NCBI GenBank assembly: GCA_907163375.1
Contig: CAJQUW010017017.1
Location: 62,001-126,000 of the forward strand
Source: Prostheceraeus crozeri
Lineage: Eukaryota > Platyhelminthes > Polycladida > Euryleptidae
Length of the DNA: 64,000 bases
Reading direction: 5' to 3'
Made by a program: the position numbers and the translations under genes. Shown piece by piece: positions 1 to 10,274 of this stretch (positions are counted from its first letter, which is position 1; every line of letters begins with the position of its first letter). A model generated the notes under the pieces. It worked only from the letters and a program-made list of their open reading frames with translations. It was not told the origin of the DNA and ran no database searches.

Positions 1-1102
1 ATGTACAGACATTTTTTGTAATCACTCTACATGCTATGATGAGATCGCACCAGATGCTATCCGTCACGATGCTAAGGCAGAGATGGAAGCCGGACCGGCC
101 TGTGTTTCAGGCCGGCTTTTACTTTATAAGGTAATCAGCATTGTTTGAGGAACGTCTTTTGATCACTCAGTTCAGCTAATTTCATTTTGACATTATTTGA
201 TTTATTAGTTTACATCTTTCAGCATGATTTTAGCATGATTGGAAATTATATTAGTTAATTATGTTGATTTTGAAAATACATACAGTCAAACCTCGCTTTA
301 TCGGACTGGTATAATTAAGACTTCCGAAAAGAAACATCTTCTCTCTTCCCTTTTATTGAAAACCTACATTATTCTTCATTAAGATCCGGATATCGCAGAT
401 CATAATGTGCATTTAATTAAGACTGCATTTTTTTCACCAAGTGACTTTTGATTTTCAGCTAACAATGTCTGACGGGTTTCAAAATATATCTTGTAGATAA
501 CGTAGCCTACATGCATTTTCAATGAATGAAACTGATATTTTGTGAGTATCGAGCGATTAATAGGTCGATGGTGCCCAGTCTGGTGGTCGGACGTTTGTCG
601 CAGGTCTGATTCGGTTATCGTTGTTTGGTGGTTTCTTTGAGGGGTTTTGGCATAATTTTTGGATCATCTGATTGCTTTGTGCCTGTTCTGCGTGTTCCTG
701 CTATTGGGTGGTCTCACTGATTGCTGGTTTGCCTGGTATTTGAGGATTTTTCCTGTTTTGGTCGGGATCTGTGAATTCATCTCACTTCTCTTCTATCTGC
801 GTGTGGATCTTCTACAGTGTGGATTTCCTCAGTGTCCGTCGGTATCTATTTATAGAAGTATTATTGCTTCGTCGTTGATCTGCTGAATCCTGTGTCATAT
901 CCAAGGTCGTTCATTTCTATTGTGCCTATTTGCTTCTTCGTGTGGTTGACGCTTGCTGTTGCCTGCTGGTCTGTCAGCGGTCATCTGATTGCATCAATCA
1001 GCTGTTATCTGCGGCATTTGCTACACAGACCCTGTCAAATTATTGATTTTCTTTCACGTGACCAAGTGGTGCAACAACGTCATCCCTTTCATAGCTATTG
1101 CA

Positions 1103-1897
1103 ATGACCTCTCCTGCCAAAACGACTGATATTACATCTAGCTCCAGTAGGAGCACAGGGTCAAAGTCATTTACTATGAATGATCTGAAATCCTTCATTGA
1201 TTCTATAAATCAACGCATTGATTCAGTGAAGGTCGAAATAATTACATCATTTAAAAGTGAAATTGAACAAGTTAAAAGCTCTCTAGAAGACATTGACCAC
1301 CGTGTTTTGAGATTGTAGCAAAAACCACTGTCTTTAGGGAATGAATACACAGCAGTTATGAAGGAGGTTAATGAGCTCCGCTCCGTTTGTAACTCAAACA
1401 TCTGGTTAAATGAGGAATCATTTCTGAAATGGGAGACATCTATGATGCATGAGCTGGAGCTAAGGCACATGAAGCGAAAATATGTCGTGATCTCTGGTTT
1501 GCAGGAGGAGTCAGAGGGATCTGTTTCTGAGCGGGAGTTTGAGGACCAGAAGAAAGTTAAGGAAATACTTGAGACTTTAGAGGTTGAAGGCGACACTATT
1601 TCGGAAGCTTATAGAATCGGGAAAATTTCTTCTAACCGTCCTCGTCTTCTCAAGGTGAAATCCACTGGAATGAAGACGCGATCAGAGTTATTAAAGAAAT
1701 CCAAAGGTCTTCGACGAGACAAAAACTTTAAATACGTGTATGTTAACCCGACTTTAACAAAAGAGCAGTTGAGGCGACAAAAGTTATTGAGAGACGAACT
1801 AACAAGGCACAGAAATAACGGCGAAAATGTCACTATTCGTGCTGGTGCTATAATAGACGCTGATACTTCAAATAATGTAACAAATTTTCGAATGTAA
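1103..1897 (+). pseudogene. LINE ORF1 (nucleic-acid-binding, coiled-coil type), one stop
   Basis: A 264-codon frame runs from ATG 1103 (MTSPAKTTDI) to TAA 1895-1897, interrupted only by an in-frame TAG at 1316-1318, one change away from CAG. Residues about 25-70 form a heptad-like coiled coil (SFIDSINQRIDSVKVEI). After it comes an RRM-like segment (KRKYVVISGLQEE, later AYRIGK, RPRLLKVK, LLKKSKGLRR) and a basic C-terminal part (LTKEQLRRQKLLRDEL). This order is typical of ORF1 proteins of CR1/L2-like LINEs, which bind RNA and form the ribonucleoprotein. An upstream in-frame extension to 989 has no ATG start and is probably leader. ORF2 overlaps the 3' end in another frame. Confidence 0.8.
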
Positions 1898-4536
1898 TTT
1901 TACCGAATTCAACTTTTTATCCGAAAATATGTCTAACAAATGTGCGTTCCTTACTTGGTAAATTCGATGAGTTTGCATCATCTATACTAACCCTTCAGCC
2001 GGATTTGGTCTGCCTCACCGAAACCTGGTTAAACGAGGATGTATCTTCATCATCAATTGCTGTCTCAGGATTTTCAATTGTAAGGTCAGATTGACCTGTT
2101 CGCAAAGGGGGTGGTGTTGCAATCTACCTCAAGAACGATATTGAATTTGAAATGATAAATTGCCACGAAACAAGTGCTGTCAAGTCTGAACAAATTCTTT
2201 TGGATATTCCTAAATCAGAGTGTTTCGTTCTTGGTATTTACATTCCACCTGGTCTTAACAGGCCACTGCTGGATGAGATTCATAATCTTGTGACACTTCT
2301 CCTTGATCGTATATTGACATTAAAGCCAAGTTATAGAGTGATTATTATCGGTGATTTAAACCAATTTAATCATCACCTTTTCTGTGATGATTTTGCTTTG
2401 ACTGATATCATTAAGCATCCCACGAGAGGCTCGAATGTATTAGACCACATTTTAATATCAGAGTCACTTTGTCAAATCTATTCACCTGGCGATGTTATTT
2501 ATGGTGCTCCAATCGGCAATTCTGACCATCTGACTTTGTATGCATCTCCATCTTTTGAAATGTCTCGTCCTCATAGATCTGTACAATGGCATACCATTTA
2601 TGATTATCGTAAATCAAATCTTGTTGCAACTAGCAAGGAAATGCAAAAGGTTTACTGGAATGAGCCTCTAACTGGTAATGTGAATGTCAATGAGCTGGTT
2701 GAACGTTTTTATTCGAAAGTGAAAGAGATTATAGAAAAATGCATTCCACAGCGACAAGTTTCTTTAACATCTCACGATAAGGATTGGATGACTCCATTAA
2801 CAAAAAGTATAATTGAAGATCGATGGGACGCCTACAGAAGAAGAGACTGGGGTAGATATCAAGTATTGCAGACGAAGGTCAAAGAAGAAATCATGAAGTC
2901 GAAGCAGCAGTATGTTGATAAATTAAGAAATTGTAAACAAGGTGTATGGAAATTGGTTGGTAAGGTTACTGGCAAAAGCACTCATCAAACCTGGAATGAC
3001 ATTATTCCCAAATCTGGTGGTGTTGAGAAGGTTGTCAAGCACTTTGCTGACTGTTTAAAGACCTCTTGCAATGATGTAGAGCCTGTAACAACAACTCACA
3101 AGTTCGACGAATATATCAATGATTATAATTGGAACGTCGATACAAGCGAGTTCGATGTGTTTTTCCATTTGAGAAATTTGTCAACAAAAAATACTGCTGG
3201 TATTGATGGTATTCCCACAAGAAGATATCAAGAATTGGCCGATTTCTTCTCATCTCCGTTAAAGCTGTTATTCGAGACTTCGGTCAAGCAAAGACAGTTT
3301 CCTATGCTTTGGAAAAACACAATCATAGCACCAGTGCCTAAAACATCTCCTCCCTCGTTGAATAAATTCCGTCCCATAAGTTTACTGTCGGTACCTGCGA
3401 AAATTTTTGAGAAGATTATCTTTCAGAAAATGTGGTGTCCTTTTCTAAGTGCATATGGAAAAACGCAGCACGGATTTCGCCCTAAACATTCGACAGCAAC
3501 TGCACTCATCAAAATTATGGAACGATTTCTGTCCGGGTATGATGATTCGAATGCAAGTGGTGTTGCGGTTATTTCGGTAGACCTTTCATCTGCATGTGAC
3601 TGTGTAGACCATAAACTTCTTGTCCATAAACTCAAGGCTTTCGGCTTTCCAACCTATTCCATCCAGTGGTTTCAAAGTTACCTAAGTGATCGCATTTGTC
3701 AAGTCAGAGTGAACAAACAATATTCATATCCTATTGTAGTAAAAAGGGGAGTTCCGCACGGCTCTGTGCTAGGGCCAGCTTTATTCAGTCTTTTCATTGG
3801 TGACTTTATTCTCAAAGTTGATGGTGTACACCCTGTCCAGTATGCGGATGATTTGAATTTGATCATTCCTACCACCAAAGATTGTGACAATGAATCGATC
3901 ATCTTAAATGAAATTTTTGGCATTGAGGAATGGTGTAGTACCAACAATCTAAAGTTAAACAAAAGCAAATCAAAGGCTTTGGTTTGTGGTAAAACAGATG
4001 AGCATCAAATGAAATTGTCTATACCGATTGTGAGCAAAATGAGAGTTCTTGGTGCAACACTGAACAGTCGACTGTCATGGGACGATCATATTTCTGATGT
4101 GCTCAAAACAAGTAATAGACGGCTTTTTGTTTTGAGGAAATTGAGACATTTCACAAATACTGACGATTTGGTAAGCGTTTTCTGGGGACTGATTCGCTCT
4201 GTGCTAGAATATGCTTCCCCTGTCTTTGTTCATCTGCCAGCCAAACTGAACAACAAAATTGAAAGAATTCAAAAGCGTGCCTTGCGGATTATTTACAACG
4301 GTTCACCTCCTCCATCTACTGAAGATGACCATCTCTCCAACAGAAGAAGGAGGCTAAGTATGAAGCTGTTTTCTTCGATTGAATCCGATTGTTCCCATGT
4401 ACTTCACAAATACCGATATGTCCCCAAAAGACTGCGGTACTCTCGTCACTTGCGTGTGCCAATGTGTCGGACGAACAAGTACAAGACATCTTTCTTCCCT
4501 TTCACCGCTAAGCTCATTAACGAAAGATTCAATTGA
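1876..4536 (+). pseudogene. LINE ORF2: APE endonuclease plus reverse transcriptase, one stop
   Basis: This frame is open from 1876 except for one TGA at 2092-2094 (CGA to TGA type); after it, 794 codons run from ATG 2152 to the end. The endonuclease shows TNVRSL (about 1938), LTETWL (2014-2031), the IIIGDLN motif (about 2345-2362) and NSDH (2518-2529), so the usual catalytic N, E, D-N and D-H residues are all present. The reverse transcriptase shows FRPISLL (about 3367), motif A VDLSSACD (3577-3600), GVPHGSVLGP (a Q to H change in the usual GVPQG) and YADD (3841-3852). The C-terminal part resembles the thumb of CR1-like LINEs, and no RNase H follows. No ATG opens the frame before 2152; translation probably couples to ORF1, whose end it overlaps. 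Confidence 0.88.
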
Positions 4537-4648
4537 TTTAAAAGATAGTGTGTCAATTTCAGTTACTTCACTCTTTCATTTTCTTGTATTTTCTCTTATT
4601 GATCTGCATATGCCTGTATGATTTCCAATATTTCTGAAAATATACACC

Positions 4649-4666
4649 ATTATTATTATTATTATT
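4649..4666 (+). repeat. (ATT)n tail of the LINE
   Basis: About six ATT units close the LINE 3' UTR. The older LINE ending at 7945 has the same kind of tail, which suggests related 3'-end recognition. Confidence 0.9.
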
Positions 4667-5411
4667 AAAACAGGACACTTGTTGTGTGCAATCAATTATC
4701 GGTAGGGCCGGGACCAAGAACAACAACGATTTCGTATAGCAGAAGTAAATATATTTACAATGTGATGATTTTACAGCGTTCTTCAGTACAATATGTAGGG
4801 TATCGGTATGTACTCGCCTTGATGAAATGTTACTTAACGATGACTATAATCATAAATTGATGCATACTGGAAAGGGGTTCCTATATCATACTACCTTGCT
4901 CAAATACCCTACATTCTAGATGAAGAAAAATGTTTCAGAATATTATCACTGCCGAACTTTGGAAAAATACATAGTAACGTTCTCTAACTTTTCTTTTTGT
5001 CTAAGAAATGGATTTCTCGCAGATAATCCCTGTCTAAGATTAATAAAAACTTTTCAGTAAAATTTCAGAAATTGGATGCTCGAGATTGCGTTGCAATTAT
5101 CGCTATGGTAAATTTGGCTAACCGTAACGGATGCTTATCACATCAATTTTTCGGATAATCAATAATCAGGCTTAGCCTTGTTCTCTATTCCAATCAGTGA
5201 AACGCATTCGTACAAAGAGTCCCTTACAAACATTATTTCTGCCTTCTCATCCCAGTAACGCGCTTTGTATGTTAAGCCCATAAGTGAAAACATTATTCCA
5301 GAAAATTTATCCGTAGGCCCAAGGTGTAAATAATCTTGGATCTTGTAGGCCTACTTTGATTTTGAATAATTTTGAAAGGTCAAACATTAGCCTCATTAGC
5401 ATTTTAGTGAA
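4667..5411. other. Interior of the hAT-like element, no gene
   Basis: AT-rich sequence without a coding signature or recognisable motif; it lies between the LINE tail and the GC-rich subterminal array. Confidence 0.5.
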
Positions 5412-5429
5412 TTGCTAGTGGTGCGAAAC

Positions 5430-5581
5430 TGGCCTGAAGTGGGATTGTTGCCGGCCTGTGCCAGGATGTTGCCGGACCGGACCGGCCTGAGGTTGGACTG
5501 TTGCCGTTCAGTTGCCGGCCTGTGCCTGGACGTTGCCGGCCGCCGGAGCGGCCCAAAAATCTCGGCCGGTTTCCAACTCTG
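5430..5581. repeat. GC-rich CCGGCC/GTTGCC subterminal array
   Basis: Degenerate units built on GTTGCCGGCC and CCGGACCGG fill the right subterminal part of the hAT-like element, in strong contrast to the AT-rich surroundings. The left end (94-115) carries shorter CCGGACCGGCC and CAGGCCGGC motifs. Confidence 0.7.
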
Positions 5582-5623
5582 TGCTAAGATATCACTTATT
5601 TATATTCATATATGCTTTTTTCA

Positions 5624-7878
5624 AGTACTCGAATAATAGTGATTGGTGACTTCAACGACTTACATAAATATTATCATGTTATTTCTTCAGTATCACAACA
5701 GTGGCCATTGGTATCATTTTTATTATGTTTGATCAAATATTCTTTAACATCGCGGATTATGATGCTCCTAAACTACTCCCATGTTACTTCATGTTATTTC
5801 TTCAGTATCACAACAGTGGCCATTGGTATCATTTTTATTATGTTAGATCAAATATTCTTTAACATCGCGGATTATGATGCTCCTAAACTACTCCCTCCAA
5901 TTGGTAAATCAGATCATGGGATTATTCTGTGGCAACGTGTTGTTGGTAATGAAGATGTTACAGATAACGTTTAAGTCAAAGTGCGGAAATTTTACAAATC
6001 CAATATAGCTGGCTTTTGCCAAGATTTGAACAGTACTGATTGGATATCTCATATTAGCGATTGTGAGACGCTGGAATTTGCCGCGAAAATGTCTGTGAGG
6101 TGTTTTTTATTCGATAGATATTTCCCTGAAAGAGTTGCTCACATCAGATCGAATGAGCAACCGCGTATAAAATTGTCATTGAAAGTATTGATTAATGGTC
6201 GTGATGCCGCGCATGCGAACAAACAATTTGCGAAATATTTGCGCCTCCGTACGGCTGTGATGAGGTGATCGACACACAAAATATCTCAAGTCGGAGTATT
6301 TGAATGATGCCTTTCGATCTGGTGATCTAAAGCAATTGTGGAATGCTTTTAAAGCTGCTGGTAAGATAGAGGAACGAAAGGCTCAGTACTCTCATATATC
6401 ATCTGAAGCCTTTAGTTCGTATTTTCTGTAAAATTTTCGAAATGAGGTTGACTTATTTGACTGGTCAACTCTCGATTTTAGCAACCTTACTGCAGAATCA
6501 CTTCAAGTTACTGTTTGTGAAGTTGTTAAAACAAAAGTGGTCTGAAACGAAAATCGTGTGGTCCTGATTCATTACCACATCGGGTGTTTCGTAACAACTC
6601 TGCTGCGTTGGTCATAACCCTCATTTTTAATAAGAGATTTCGAGAAGGATATGTTCCGGATTATTTGAAAAGAGTGAATGTAATTCCAATTCACAAGAAA
6701 AACAATCCGTCAAAATTAAATGATTATCGACCGATTTCGTTACTCCCTGTAGTTTCGAAAGTATTCGACAGACTTATAGTTTCGAAGTGGTTGCTACCTA
6801 ATATCACTAGCAAATTGAACATAAAGCCAGTTTGTGTATATCCCTGGCCCTGTTAAGGGCACTGCATCCGCTTTGACATTCATTTACTTGCACATTTTAA
6901 AGCATCTCGACCATTGTTCAGGAGTGGTTCGTGTTGCAACAGTAAACTTGACGAAGGCATTTGATAAACTTTTGCATTCCATCATCATTGAAGCATGCAT
7001 CACTCTCAGACTACCCTCTAAAATCATTGTGTGGCTTTTAAGTTATTTGACAAACAGCCAACAGAGAGTGTGGGCAAATGGTAATGTTTCTTCATGGGGA
7101 AATATATCAAGTGGTGTGGCGCAAGGAAGCGCTATTGGTCAGCTGTTACTTACTTTAGTAATGGACACAATGTCAGCTAAGTGTGAAAATTCAATGTCAA
7201 ATACGCGGATGACTAAACTGTGCTGCATTTTGTGCGAAATGATTCTGAAGACAATTTGCAGATGAAACTCAATAACATTTTCCAGTGAGCTCAACAGCAT
7301 GGCTTAACAGTATGGCAATGTGAATTCATCAAAGTGTCATCTAATGGTTTTGTCACCAAAACATCATTGCAGACAACACTGCAGGCAACTTCCCGAAAAT
7401 TCTGTAAAAAAAGGTTGAACATCTTAACATTTTGGGCTATGTTTTTTCTCGAATCTGAAATGGAATAGTCATATCGAATATATTGGCGTCAAAGAGAGTC
7501 TATCTTATACTGCAACTTAAAAGATCTGGAAGTCCCGCCTCCCTAACGATCAAAGCATACTGCTTATTCATACGACCTGTCCTGCTGTATGATTACAGTA
7601 CATTTTGTTATATCCCTGACAATCTTCGCAGGAAGTTGTTGAGTGTCGAGAGAAGGACATACAAAATCATCGGTGAAAACCTTCGTGAAACATCATTATT
7701 CTCAACAGATTTAATGTGTAATCGAATGGTCAAAAATGTTTTGTTGTCTCCACCGCATCCATTGAGATCATTTTCCAATGAACGAGTTTGTGAAAGAACC
7801 AGAAATCATTGTGAACTGAGGCGTCCATTAACAAAACGCGTTCGTTTTCGTGATTCTTTTATAGAGTATTTGTCTTAA
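5624..7878 (+). pseudogene. Broken LINE endonuclease/reverse transcriptase
   Basis: Visible pieces: VIGDFNDL (endonuclease D-N motif), PPIGKSDHGIIL (endonuclease end), then LNDYRPISLLPVVSKVFDRL (reverse transcriptase fingers, about 6715-6775), ATVNLTKAFDKLLH (motif A region with D to N, about 6935) and SGVAQGSAIGQ (about 7110; usual GVPQGSVLGP). The YADD motif cannot be found where expected after 7190. The last 131 codons (7483-7878) resemble the conserved LINE C-terminus (RPVLLYDYSTFCYIP, RKLLSVERRTYKII). At least four frame changes or stops break it, so it is inactive. Confidence 0.75.
5674..5895 (+). repeat. Tandem duplication, 115-bp period, inside the decayed LINE
   Basis: 5674-5780 is repeated at 5789-5895 with a single visible mismatch (T/A within TATGTTTGAT versus TATGTTAGAT); eight bases separate the copies. 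The period is not a multiple of three, so it adds a frame change to the endonuclease. Near-identity in a heavily decayed host LINE means the duplication is much younger than the insertion. Confidence 0.93.
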
Positions 7879-7945
7879 ACTTTGTCACCTCTGTAATGTG
7901 CTCACCGCCTTTGTGGGACAATAAAGAAGTTATTATTATTATTAC

Positions 7946-8281
7946 TTTGTGATTCTTTTCGTCGAAGTTCTGGCTTATATAGTACAATATTTATAAAACA
8001 TGATGCATTATGATTTCAGGCTCACTTCAATGCCGTAAAATGATTTGTTCATGTACATAGTGCATGTAGCTACTGGTAAATCTTTATTTTGGGTGCTTTG
8101 CATTCCTGCACTGTCATAATGAGTCTTATTCATTGCGAAGGATAGCATTCATTGACCTAATTAATTTGAGGTTGATGGATACTGACGCTAAACACATTTT
8201 GAAGTTAAGAAACGACACTTTTCACTCAGCTTCATGAGAAGGAATAGCTGTTTCTATTTATCTATCTGCAAATGTTTTTAG
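7946..8281. other. No feature seen
   Basis: AT-rich single-copy-looking sequence between the LINE tail and the next TIR element; no coding or structural signal. Confidence 0.5.
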
Positions 8282-8285
8282 TTAT

Positions 8286-9592
8286 CCCTCCAGGCGGTGG
8301 GGGGGGGCATATTTATGCCCCCCCTTTGTATTTTTCGATCTAATTCATGAAATATGAAACGTATGATTCTGAAATTTTCAGTAGCTTATTTTTTGCGTAT
8401 TTTTGACAATTTCCTGTAAAATTATTAAAATTGGATCACAGGAACGACCTTTACATGACCTTTATTGAAAAGTACTTTCGAAATTTTATCAAATCAGTGA
8501 AATTCTTCAGAAATTTTGTCTATGAATGAATTGCTATTGCTTGGAATCACTCATTACGTATAGAATAACTTATTTGACTGTAAATAACTTTATGCTTATC
8601 ACGGTTTACCAATTCAAATTTGAAAATAAGCTGCATATACTACTTACAATGATATTGTAAGTACTTTATAGAGTAATATTAGTTTTTACATCTTTTTTAT
8701 TACTGTTATGTATTGAAAATATATTCACATGTATATGTTATGTATTTTCTACATGTAGGCATGTACATGTACTATTTGAACATAAATATATGGAATACTG
8801 TTTTCAAAATTTCAGATTTCCCTTTTCAACTTACATAATCAGTTGACCGAATAGTCTACAGAATCCTTGTCTGCCTTGGCAGTAGAGGCAATAAGTCTGC
8901 GTATCACGTTCAATCGCCTTCCCACTGCATCCTTTCATCACTTACAAACACGCCGAAGGCGCTATTGCTTGACTAATTTGACTGCATTGGAATCGGTAAC
9001 AGATATCTTCATAATCAGCTCTAACCAAATTTGATCAACTTGAGTTGTATTCAACAATGAAAAACATTTGTTTGAATCAAATATGCTTCTATGACATTAG
9101 CAAAAAGCTCTTTTGATAAGAGTGATAAATGTTTCAATATTTTTAGAGTCCTCTCTGTTGATAATCTCAAAAAAAAACTATATATATAATTTTATTTGAT
9201 AATAACTAAACAAATAAATTTTCAAAATTTAAAATGCTATTTTTGCATATATTCAAATTTTAAAGCAATGCGAACACCACCATTGTATTCAAAGAACTTG
9301 AAACATGTTTGAGTCAATTTTTGCGATAATCTGATGATAAAATTTCGCTAAAAACATAAAAAATACATTTTTCTGAAAAAAAACGCATTTTCAAATTTTG
9401 AAATGCTATTTATAGCATGAAGACAGTCAAATTAAGTAATGCAAATGGCACCACTGAATTCATCATGTCCGAAATGTGTAAAGGCCAGCATTTCATAAAA
9501 TTCGCACACTTAGTTTAGGATATCCTGGGGGGGCATAAATATGCCCCCCCCCACCGCCTGGAAGGTGGCTGAAGGGCCCACCGCCTGGAGGG
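8286..9592. mobile_element. TIR element with G-run/C-run palindromes and TTAT flanks
   Basis: Both termini read CCCTCCAGGCGGTGGG inward, flanked by TTAT at 8282-8285 and 9593-9596. Just inside each end lies a perfect palindrome: a run of G, CATATTTATG (CATAAATATG on the other side), then a run of C. The right end has an extra partial duplication of the terminal motif (CCACCGCCTGGAAGGTGG). The interior is AT-rich with no transposase, so it is non-autonomous. The 4-bp flank and CCCT start are reminiscent of piggyBac-type elements, but TTAT is not the canonical TTAA, so the superfamily is open. Confidence 0.8.
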
Positions 9593-9596
9593 TTAT

Positions 9597-10266
9597 ATGA
9601 AATTCAACGTGCCAATTTGTTCATTCCATCCTCAATGAAAACTGATGGTGTGAACTGCTGCATATCAATGTTGATAAGTATGGCTAATTTTTTTCAATTA
9701 ATGCTTGAAATTTGGAAATCTCAGTATTCTTTTTGATAAGGCTACAACATCATTCATTTGCAAATCACATAACTTTTTGTGAAAAACCGAATCGCATGTG
9801 AGCTTATTTGTTTACTGGAAATATCATTCACGGGAATATCTTAGAGATGAATGAAATTAAGAAATTACAGATTAATGATGACCGAGTAATTGAAGGCGAG
9901 GTACCAAACTATGAATTAGATTTCTAAGATCATTTTTCAGATGCTCTACATCCAATTCTCTTTATAGCTGGTTCAGTCCACTTACTACGTTTTGCATCTG
10001 TTCATGGTATTTGCTGATGATAGAGACTCTAAATTAGTCTACTTTTTACTGTGACATTAGATCACAATCATAAGGATTATGTCGTTTAATTGAGTAGGCG
10101 AAATACAGTGTACTATTCACACGGTTTCCATTAAAATGTTGATACAGAAAATCTGTAAGTGATGATGAATTGTGACTGTGCATTTGTGCATGAAGACCAG
10201 CGAGTAAAGAACAAAAGAGAAAGAGAAATAGAGGATACTTTATTCACGGCAAATTCATGCATGTGA
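9597..10266. other. No feature seen
   Basis: AT-rich spacer between two TIR elements; only random short frames. Confidence 0.5.
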
Positions 10267-10274
10267 CTACAATG

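Larger units (their letters stand above)
560..4666 (+). mobile_element. Nearly intact non-LTR retrotransposon (LINE), CR1/L2/Jockey-like group
   Basis: The order is a GT-rich 5' leader (about 560-1102), ORF1 (1103-1897), an endonuclease plus reverse transcriptase ORF2 (1876-4536), a short 3' UTR and an (ATT)n tail at 4649-4666. The 5' boundary is approximate because I could not see a TSD. The APE-type endonuclease, the YADD reverse transcriptase and the absence of RNase H place it in the CR1/L2/Jockey assemblage; the exact clade needs a tree. It sits inside a hAT-like element and so is younger than that element. Only one nonsense codon per ORF was seen, so insertion is probably recent. Confidence 0.85.
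78..5581. mobile_element. hAT-like DNA element hosting a LINE insertion
   Basis: The left end reads CAGAGATGGAAGCCGG from 78. The right end (5566-5581), reverse-complemented, reads CAGAGTTGGAAACCGG, so the two form a TIR with 14 of 16 bases alike. The flanks are TGCTAAGG (70-77) and TGCTAAGA (5582-5589), an 8-bp TSD with one mismatch. An 8-bp TSD plus a CAG start fits the hAT superfamily. No transposase is visible; without the LINE inside (about 560-4666) the element would be about 1.4 kb. Both ends carry GC-rich CCGGCC motifs, and 5430-5580 is a degenerate array of GTTGCCGGCC-type units. A related end lies at 63005-63092. Confidence 0.72.
5590..7945 (+). mobile_element. Decayed LINE of the CR1/L2/Jockey-like group
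   Basis: Endonuclease pieces (VIGDFNDL near 5640; IGKSDH near 5900), reverse transcriptase pieces (6584-7265) and a C-terminal thumb (7483-7878) appear in the expected order but in different frames. The end is ACAATAAAG followed by (ATT)n at 7930-7945. It is much older than the LINE at 560-4666 and belongs to a different family by its motifs. The 5' part is missing; the hAT-like element abuts it directly. Confidence 0.8.

Noticed and set aside
659-1318. Frames upstream of LINE ORF1 (659-886, 892-1128, 989-1102) as genes
   Set aside because: They lie in the GT-rich LINE leader, lack conserved motifs and, for 659 and 989, an ATG start.
8286-9592. Calling the G-run element a piggyBac derivative
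   Set aside because: The TSD is TTAT, not TTAA, and the termini differ from the piggyBac in this window; the superfamily is left open.
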